A stretch of DNA of 64,000 nt from contig VWPU01013448.1 in assembly GCA_013398955.1 (NCBI GenBank), positions 1-64,000 on the forward strand, given 5' to 3'. The stretch comes from Callaeas wilsoni. Taxonomy: Eukaryota; Chordata; Aves; Passeriformes; Callaeidae. The translations under genes were made by a program, and so were the position numbers. Shown here piece by piece: positions 56,341 through 64,000 of this stretch. The notes beneath the pieces are model-generated. The model saw nothing but the letters and a program-made list of their open reading frames with translations. It was not told the origin of the DNA and did no database searches. Each line of letters begins with the position of its first letter. The first letter of the stretch is position 1.

Positions 56341-59300
56341 AGTAGCTACTAGCCTTGTGTTAGTGTGTTCATTTGGGACTGAGTGAGTAAGTCCAAGTTT
56401 CTCTTCTACCTTCTTCTATATTTACATTTATCTCCAGTGCAATCACTTGAATTCTGCTTGGGGCATGCTTTTTGGGGAGAAGCAATTGCTTCTTATGTAT
56501 TTAAGAAAAATGTTGTGCTGCTTCCAAACTGCAACACTTTGCTTCTTGGGTGACCAGCTCATGTTCCTCTGATGTATCTGTCTCAGCACCAAGAAACAAA
56601 CACCCCGTGCTACAGAGGACATATTAATGAGTTAAGCCACTGATTGGCTTATTGATTTAGACCCTTATTTAGACTGCATTTGACTTAGAGATATTCCCTA
56701 AAAAAATTAACTGCAGAGGTGTTCTCAGACTGAAAACAAAAAAATTCTGTAAAACCGTGGCGTTTAGGGAATGTTAAACTTGCTCCCTTTGGAATTTATT
56801 TTCGATACATGCATGTTCATAATTTTATAAATTTACCATATTATTATAGCATATGGAGAAGAGGAGATGCTGCAAAATGCTAGTGTTTCTAGTCACGTTT
56901 GGTGTTGCATAGAAATGCATGCAGAATGTTAGAAGCACTTGAGAACTTTTAATAGTACTTCCATTATTAAAACCCATGTGGCTAATATGAGTTTAATTTT
57001 GAGTGCCATTTTGAAATCAGAACTTCACTATCATTCTTAGTTTACATTACAGATCAAACAGATTGCCAACATCAGTTGCATTGACGGAGCATTAGCCATA
57101 TGCCTTTGCAGAGCAAGGCTGCCCTGGATAAGGATAGCTATGACTAACCAAGCTGCTTATGTGCTAGAAGCTGTTTAGTGGCATTAAGTAAGCACTCTTA
57201 AGCTGTGTTCATGCAATTTTACCATGCTCTTTGTTAGCTAACTAACTTCTGAGTCACCCACTAGCCACCCTTTGAGAGCCTGGGATGAATTGCTCAGATC
57301 TGGCCACGATGGAATAATTTCTGTCTACAGACAGATGCTGCAGAGCTGTAACACCAAGCACGTATAGAAACCCAGGACATTAATGTAATTATTTTTGTGA
57401 TAATTATTAGAACTTGCGTTGTCTTTGTGATTTCTATGGAGAATTTAAAAACTTCATATTTCATTTTGCAATTCAAAAGAATGTTCTGATATGTGTCAAG
57501 TCCATTGTTTCAAGTGTCAGGTATAACTCACTGAAAATTTTGTGAAACTAGTGATAATGCTTAGTTTCTGCACTATAGAATGTAACTGCATTGCCTTATA
57601 TATATTTTTCAAGTATAAATCAAGAAAATTATAAAGTGCCTTGTTTTGGACTTGATTGTGATATGAATTGTTCTGTTGAATATCAGCTTCATAATACTTC
57701 CCCCAGAAATTTTAAAACGGAAATGAATTTCCAAGTTTGTCAGCTGATTGCTGCACATACCTTGTTCAAAATGCTATATATAACTTCTTATTTTTAACTC
57801 ATAAGTTATAATTTTTTTTGGTCCAGTGATAGGCTGGTTTATTTAGATATTACAGGGGAGGACATCAAGATAAGTTAGATTTTTTCCTTTGAATGTTCCT
57901 TTTGTCACCTAGCCAGGATAAACTGACAAATACAACTTTTACTGACCTAAAATAGTGTATTGATGATGTTTCTGAATGGCAAATATGAAAGGATATCAAA
58001 TGTTTTTTGCTATTCCAATTGGCAATGTAGATTTGCAGTTATTTTATATCAGAGGATTGAATTATGCCTTGTAGTGTATATAACCAATACATGGATATAG
58101 AACAAAAGCATTGTGAGCAAAATAGCAAGCAATATAGTGAAATAGCAAAATAAATAATATTCATAGATTTGGAAACTGCAGTATAATTGCTACTTTTGTT
58201 GATATACTGAAATGTGCTGTAGGCAACATCTTACATGAACATTTTTGATAAAATCTTGTATGTTTCTCATATGCTCTTTTGTATGTATTGCTGTGACTGA
58301 AACATGCTTTGAGTCTGATCTGAGTATGGTAAATACATAATTTCTGTATTTGTGTAGCATTCCCAAGAAATATTTCAGAGGGGAGAGGAGAAAAAAAACC
58401 TGCTTTTTGTCACTTCTGCTGAGGAGAGCCTGGTTTTGGTTTTGAACCGTTTAGTTTTATGATTTAAAGAAAAGAATTGGATAACAGTCAAAATTTGGTT
58501 TTTAAGAAACTGCAGGAGATATTGTCTGATGTTGGTGGTGAAAGAGATTTTGAAAACCACTGTGACAGATGGCTTACCACAAAGACTCCAGAGGTGGCAT
58601 GCAGGGGGTGCAGCGTCGTACCTTTCTGTGACTAACAGCCACTCGTGTGCAAATAGAGTAGAAAATTGCACTACAGAATTTGAAGTTCACTCCATGGCTT
58701 CCCTCCGTGTTACTTTTTAAAATGCAAAGTTTGAAAATATTTCTGAAATTCATTCTTTGCTGCTATTAGCATTCAGGAAAAAGTGCTCTGGATTGCCAGA
58801 GAGACAATGTATACAATATGGACTGCCAGCCTATACACTTCTAAAAAGGTTTTGGTTCATGAAATATAAGTTTTTTTTAAAAGTACAGATATGAGTGAAG
58901 AAAATTTTCTGGTGGTATTGCAATGAGCCATGGCTTTTTGTAGGTTATTGGTGCTTGATTTTATGTTTCAGGGCTTTGGATGGTTTAGGTAGAAGGTGCA
59001 TTTTATAATTTTAAACCATCACGAAAATCTGGGATGTACGCAGAAGCTGGATGAGTTGCAGCTTTGGCAAAGAAGTCAGATGTTTTAGGGGAAGATGTTG
59101 AAGCTCACGCTGTTTTATTTAGAAGTCATTAGTTTAATCTGTAGCCAGCCTATTGAGAGTACCACATTCCACATGTATTTAACAAAGGCCATTTCCTACT
59201 GTTTTGTCTACAGTTGGAAACCAGTCTGTCTTTACAAATGCTGTTTTACATATATCTGTACTTGTTTCTTTTCAGACATTTACTGTAGTTCTCAAAAGCC

Positions 59301-59520
59301 TGAAAAAGTGTAATTTTTTTCCTCCTTTGTGTTGTCCTTGGACTTTCTGTTGCCATGGGTGTCTTTGAGTACATTCTTTTTGGAGTTCAGGATACAAAGC
59401 AAAGCTAAGGGTTTGAGGAAAACATACAATCTTCATTCAAAATTGCATTGTTAGGTAGTGTATCTTTCCATTGTATGTTCATTGTTGCCAGGTAATCATT
59501 ATCTTTTCTGATTATGGTGG
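56341..59520. other. DPYD intron 3, no gene recognised
   Basis: AT-rich intron with only short open frames (for example 58375-58671 -). No repeat, exon or RNA gene was recognised. Confidence 0.55.
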
Positions 59521-60048
59521 TGTGCTGATTGGGTGAGATGGAGTTAGCTTTCTGCACAGTAGCTGCTCTGGGGCTGTGTTTTGGGTTTGTGCTGAAAACA
59601 GGGTTGATGACACAGGGGTGTTTTAGCTATTGCGGAGCAGCACTTGCGCAGAGTCAAAGCCTTTCCTGTTCCTCACCTCGCCCCACCAGTGAGGAGATTG
59701 GGGATGCACAAGGAGTTGGGAGGGACACAGCCAGGACAGCTGACCCCAACTGACCCAAGGGATATCCCGGACCATACGGAGGGCGAAGAAGAAGGATGGG
59801 CTGGACATTCAGAGTTATGGTGTTTTGTCTCTTCCCAAGACGCTAGCCTGCCAATGTGACACAGTGAATGTGTTCCTTGGTTTGCTTTGCTTTCATGTGC
59901 AGCTTTTGCTTTACCTACTAAACTGTCTTTATCTCAACCCATGAGGTGTGTCACTGTTACCATTCCAGTTCTCTTCCTCATTCCATCAGGAGGGTGTCAA
60001 TGAGTGGCTTGGTGAGGCTTAGTTGCTGGCTGGGGTTAAACCATGACA
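59521..60048 (+). mobile_element. Solo LTR, avian ERVL-type, + orientation
   Basis: It runs from 'tgtgctgattgggtgagatggagttag' to 'ctggctggggttaaaccatgaca', the TG...CA form of the LTR also found inverted at 40680-41328. Landmarks are 'ttttgggtttgtgctgaaaacagggttgatgacacaggg', 'gacacagccaggacagctgaccccaactgaccc' and 'gctttacctactaaactgtctttatctcaaccc'. The usual ATTAAA polyadenylation signal is ACTAAA here (59917-59922). No internal retroviral genes flank it, so it is a solo LTR left by recombination. Confidence 0.88.
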
Positions 60049-62099
60049 TGTGTTTAGAACCCCTTGGTTATAATGACTATTATTAGCTACTGATACTTAG
60101 TTTTTTTGCTGCCTCTCAAGAGTTCTAGCTTTATATTATACTGGCTGTTGTGGTTTTTGGATGTAAGAGCAAACATCCATTTTCCTAGAAATGTTTTCTA
60201 TGTTGGGGTGAGGGTGTTTCAGAGATTAAACTGTGGGTCCAGCTGTGCCCTAAGATATTTACCTTCTATCAAAATTAATCTATCCTTCCCCTGTGGACGT
60301 CTGAATTTAAATCCTGTTTATTTACTTGAGGCTATTTGGGAGACCAAGAAAAGATTATCTAAATTTAATGTTCTAATGGAATCAACTTGTTTATTGAAAG
60401 TGAGACTGTAAGGTGTATTGGACTTTTTTCAGTAAGAGTGTTGTTAAGATATACTGGAATCAGTACCATACATTTAGCTAATTGGATACAAAATTTCCCA
60501 AAAACAGTTTTCCATCCTTATTTCTTCAGAACAAAGATACTTTACATAGGAATCTGTTTCAGTGGAGCTTGCTGTTGAAAAGTTGATGGGCAGCCATTTA
60601 AGCCCTAGACCACTTCAGGTTTTTCAGGACACCAGCCAGAGGCTTTCACTGCTAGTGCCTAAGGCAAGGCTACTAAATTTCGGCATCTCTAGGGCTGAGG
60701 AATGTTGGGATCTCAGGCAACAATTTGTACAAAGAAGCTGCTTGCAGAGTGAGACAAAGTAAGAGGTGTAATGGAGAATAAAAGAACAAGCTGTTCTGGA
60801 GTGATGTCTCCTGCCACCTTGAATGCCCACACTGCTCGTCTAGGGCGTGCTCTGTAGGGTGCACAGAGCACTGGCAGCGACCAGGTTCTTTGTGGAGCAG
60901 ATTTGCAGAAGGTTTCAATTTGTATGTGTTTAGTGTATTTAAGTTGTTCAGCATTTAGTTCCAGCTTGGTCCATCCAATACGAAAAGTCAAGGTGATTTG
61001 TGGTTTTTGTGGTTTGTTGGTTGCTTTGTTGTTTTTGTTTTTGGTTTTTTTTTGTCCCCGGGAAGAAAAAAAAAATGGTCTCTTCTTTAAAACAGACCCT
61101 GAAGTCTTCTAAATATCACCATAGAATTGCACCCATTCAAATGAGTTTTAATAATTGATCTGTATATGGAACAGAATGTAATGGAAAGAATTACAATGTG
61201 ATTTCCATCAGAATACAAAAGACTTGATTTATAATCTGATACCATTACAATACAATAATCTTTTAAAACAAGTAAGTTATTTTAAAATAGTATGACTAAT
61301 TTTTAAACTCCTATTTTTAATAGTATTTAATATTTCTACTATTGCCACATAAAAAATTAGTGATTACTATTACTATATATAATACTTTTTAAATTTAATA
61401 AAGTAATTATGGCTGCTATCTTTGTAAAAACTATTACTTTTATTACTACTATCAAATAGTAGTGGTGAATAGTACTGATTAATGCTACAAATACTTTCCT
61501 TACTGTTATTTTGCCTGCTGAAGATTTTTCCACGTTTGTGGTCATTAATTAGTATTAACCAAGCATTTGTTTTGTAAATGGTAATGTATCAAATGAAGAA
61601 AAATATTTTTAAATTGGTATCTGACAGTATTACCAAAAAGACAAGAAAACTCTTTGAGGAGCGTTTTAAAATAGAAAAAACTATATTTATATAATAATTT
61701 TTCTTCTTATCCTACCTGGTATATCTTCCTGTTTGAGCAAAAAGTGGCTTTCCTAGTGCCTCTACCTGCTTATCTGTGTTTTTCTAATGAAGAGAAGATG
61801 CACTTGAGCACGTGTAGAACAGTTTCAGTTCCCAGGGAGCCACAGATCCTTGCTTGGCTCGTGGCTGGCTGTTACACGTTGGGCTGTGCCTCAGTATCCA
61901 CCCCTCACTCTTCCCGTTCCAAATTTGCCTGCATGGCAACTGCTGGTGCTGTTAACCCTCTTCTGTCCTGAAGGGTATTCCCTCGTGGCTTCGCGGACTA
62001 AATATTTAATTGGGGTGGGAATTGTTCAGCTTGTAATTAAAGAACTATACAGAGCTGTTTAAAAGTACTTGAACAGGAGTGGTTATATATTTAAAAGAG
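60049..62099. other. DPYD intron 3, no gene recognised
   Basis: AT-rich intron, with a very AT-rich block around 61120-61700. Nothing coding was recognised. Short frames at 60562-60991 on both strands lack any known product. Confidence 0.55.
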
Positions 62100-62575
62100 A
62101 TTCTGGGCCCATTGAGTGTGGTCCACTGAAGAGAGCTGTGGCCCCATGGCTGGGAATCGCTGGCCCCGTGGCTGCAGTAGCCTAGGCAGAAGATGTTTCT
62201 TGAGTGCATCTTTCAGCCCGCACCGAGATGCAGCTGCACAAACAGCAGCATCTGGCATGACCTCCCTCTTTGGGCATCAGACGAGCGCAAATGGCTCCCG
62301 TGTGGAGTCACACGTTGAGTCGTGCCCTGCCTGTCGGGTGCCTCAGTGCCACCTCCCGGGTGCCTCGGTGCCACCTCCCGGGCGCCGCTGGCCGCTGTGC
62401 GGGGGCTGCGGGGCAGAGCGTGCCCGGCGGGGATGCGCTGCTGCTCCAGGGCCCCCTCCGGGCAGGTGAGCCCTTCCAGGCTGTCCCAGCACGGCTGGCC
62501 AGGGAGCTGTGCCGGGGAAGCCGCAGGGACACGCGTGTCCGTGGTGGTTGCTCGAGCCTACAGGACTAGGTTAGA
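62100..62575. other. GC/CpG-rich island inside DPYD intron 3
   Basis: An abrupt rise in GC and CpG (GGCGCCGCTGG, GCGGGGCAGAGCG, GGCGGGGATGCG and similar) in an otherwise AT-rich intron. It contains a two-copy 22-bp repeat at 62336-62379. Overlapping open frames occur on both strands but have no recognisable domain. It could be an intragenic CpG island or alternative promoter, or a GC-rich repeat remnant. Confidence 0.5.
62336..62379. repeat. Two-copy 22-bp tandem repeat
   Basis: GGGTGCCTCAGTGCCACCTC plus CC at 62336-62357 is followed directly by the same unit with one change (CTCGG for CTCAG) at 62358-62379, inside the CpG-rich patch. Confidence 0.9.
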
Positions 62576-64000
62576 AGTAAGCTGAAATAAGCACTTTTCA
62601 GGAAGGGTTATGTCAGGCTTAATGCCAGCTGTTTTGTTGTAGAAACCTTCTGCTTCTGGGCCACACTGCTCATAGACACGGTCATTTTAGAGTATCTTCT
62701 GCTATTAGAGATGTGGCCATTCTAGGCACAAATCCTTCTGTGGACAGAATCATAGGGAAAGGTTGGTTAACACCTCAGAAGAGAGAAACCCACTCTTTAC
62801 CCAATTGCAGATGAAATCCCTGATTTTGCTTTTATAGTGCAGGAAGGCATTTAACCAGCAGGGACTATACAGAATTATTTTTTTTTCTCTCATTCTTAAT
62901 TGAAATAGATCTGTTTCAGTAAGTATAAAACTAACTCCCTGCTTCTTTGATCAATTTTTATTCCTTTATTCTACTTTGCTACACTGGGTGAATGAAGACT
63001 TTACCTCTAATTTGGAAAGGCCTGAGTAATCTTTTTGCTATTGGCATTGCTAAATAGTCTTTCTCCTGCTAGTATAATAATGTCACAACATATAAAATTT
63101 ATTTCTTTTTAAAACTAAAACTGCAAACAGAGCCTTGAAATGCAACTTATCTTAATATTTTCTCTTCTATCATACTCATTTAATTCTTGATGTAAAACAA
63201 GAATTCATTGCTTTTGTGCTGGAAGCACAAAGCTACAAGTTGATAATGGTAACTCGATGTTTGTAATAGAAAGTGCTGTTCCTGTAGAGTGGTCCAATTA
63301 CACAATAGTAAAGCAGGGATGTAACACAGCAATGCTGCTTTCCTATTTGTTTCAGTAAGTTTAGCACAGCGGGAAACGTGGCATTCTTCCAAGGTAATGC
63401 GTCAAGCTTACAGTTGGATGGAAGTGCAATGGAAATTATTCCAAGACTTCGCATGCCAGCTAATAACTCCCACTGAATGTATGCGACAATTGTCTTCTGA
63501 AATGTATTTGATGTCGTTTCATTGCAAGGATTTTATATTTTAATTTTGAGATATTATGGTATTCTAGAGATATTTGAAAAAGTTTCTCTGTAGGTGCTAC
63601 ATTTACAGCATTGTAGTTTTAGTAATCAAATGCAACTTCTGTCTGGTTAGAGATCATGTACACTCTTTTTCAAAAATCCTACTGTATCTTGTGAAATCAG
63701 AAAGAAGTACTCCATTAATTAGATCAAATTATGTACATTGTTCCTCAAAAAAGGTCCTATTTTTTGAGGAAGAATATATCTAAAAATCTTAACTGAAAGT
63801 ATATGCACGATATCAACAGAATGTCTCCTTTCTTTTTGAAGTGTGGAATGTAATAATGTATCAGCCATTTGACAGCTGGGAAAAACCAGAAATGTCGAGG
63901 CATCTTTTTTGGTAGTCATGTTGCTGCAGAGACCTGGGTGTTGCATTAGGAATCAGAATTTTTGCAGTTGGTCTCATTCTTGACTAGTTTTCACATTGCT
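62576..64000. other. DPYD intron 3, end of window
   Basis: AT-rich. A short ATCATAGGGAAAGGTTGG at 62747-62764 may be a CR1 tail remnant in - orientation. No exon 4 of DPYD or other gene was recognised before the window ends. Confidence 0.5.

Noticed and set aside
59529..59859. Small frames on both strands
   Set aside because: They lie within the solo LTR, which carries no gene.

Overview
This is vertebrate nuclear DNA, almost certainly from a bird. It is mostly AT-rich and intronic, and it carries CR1 LINE fragments with the avian 3' end (a '...ATTCTGTGATTC'-type tail) and two solo LTRs of an avian ERVL-type family. Two exons identify the main gene as DPYD (dihydropyrimidine dehydrogenase) on the + strand. 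Exon 2 is at 23785-23895 (111 nt) and exon 3 at 49658-49740 (83 nt). Both match the mammalian exon lengths and phases exactly and have canonical AG/GT borders. So roughly 3.5-64 kb is DPYD intron 1 (part), exon 2, intron 2 (25.8 kb), exon 3 and intron 3 (part). DPYD exon 1 was not found.

The left end (1 to about 3.5 kb) is different. It is very GC- and CpG-rich and holds a large, frame-intact zinc-finger exon on the - strand (942 to about 2646) with five C2H2 fingers. Its sequence resembles ZNF644, but it fits the ZNF644 paralogue WIZ better; both are partners of the G9a/GLP histone methyltransferases. The exon ends at a good splice donor. The truncated intron beyond it is filled by a 50-bp minisatellite (70-790). 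WIZ and DPYD are not neighbours in other vertebrates as far as I know. A WIZ exon abutting DPYD intron sequence, with DPYD exon 1 missing, is therefore the most striking feature. It could be a rearrangement or duplication, a gene nested antisense in DPYD intron 1, or an assembly join.

The rest is introns containing CR1 fragments (13.47-14.11, 31.76-31.95, 32.07-32.15, 53.52-54.26 and 55.26-56.34 kb; a weaker relic at 35.1-35.6 kb) and LTRs at 40.68-41.33 kb (- strand, with a nested CR1 piece) and 59.52-60.05 kb (+ strand). A CpG-richer patch lies at 62.1-62.57 kb. Several short palindromic or duplicated motifs may be regulatory, including RFX X-box-like sites, one of them 11 bp after exon 3. 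No tRNA, rRNA, CRISPR array or bacterial gene was seen. Most other open frames are short chance ORFs in intron or sit inside repeats.
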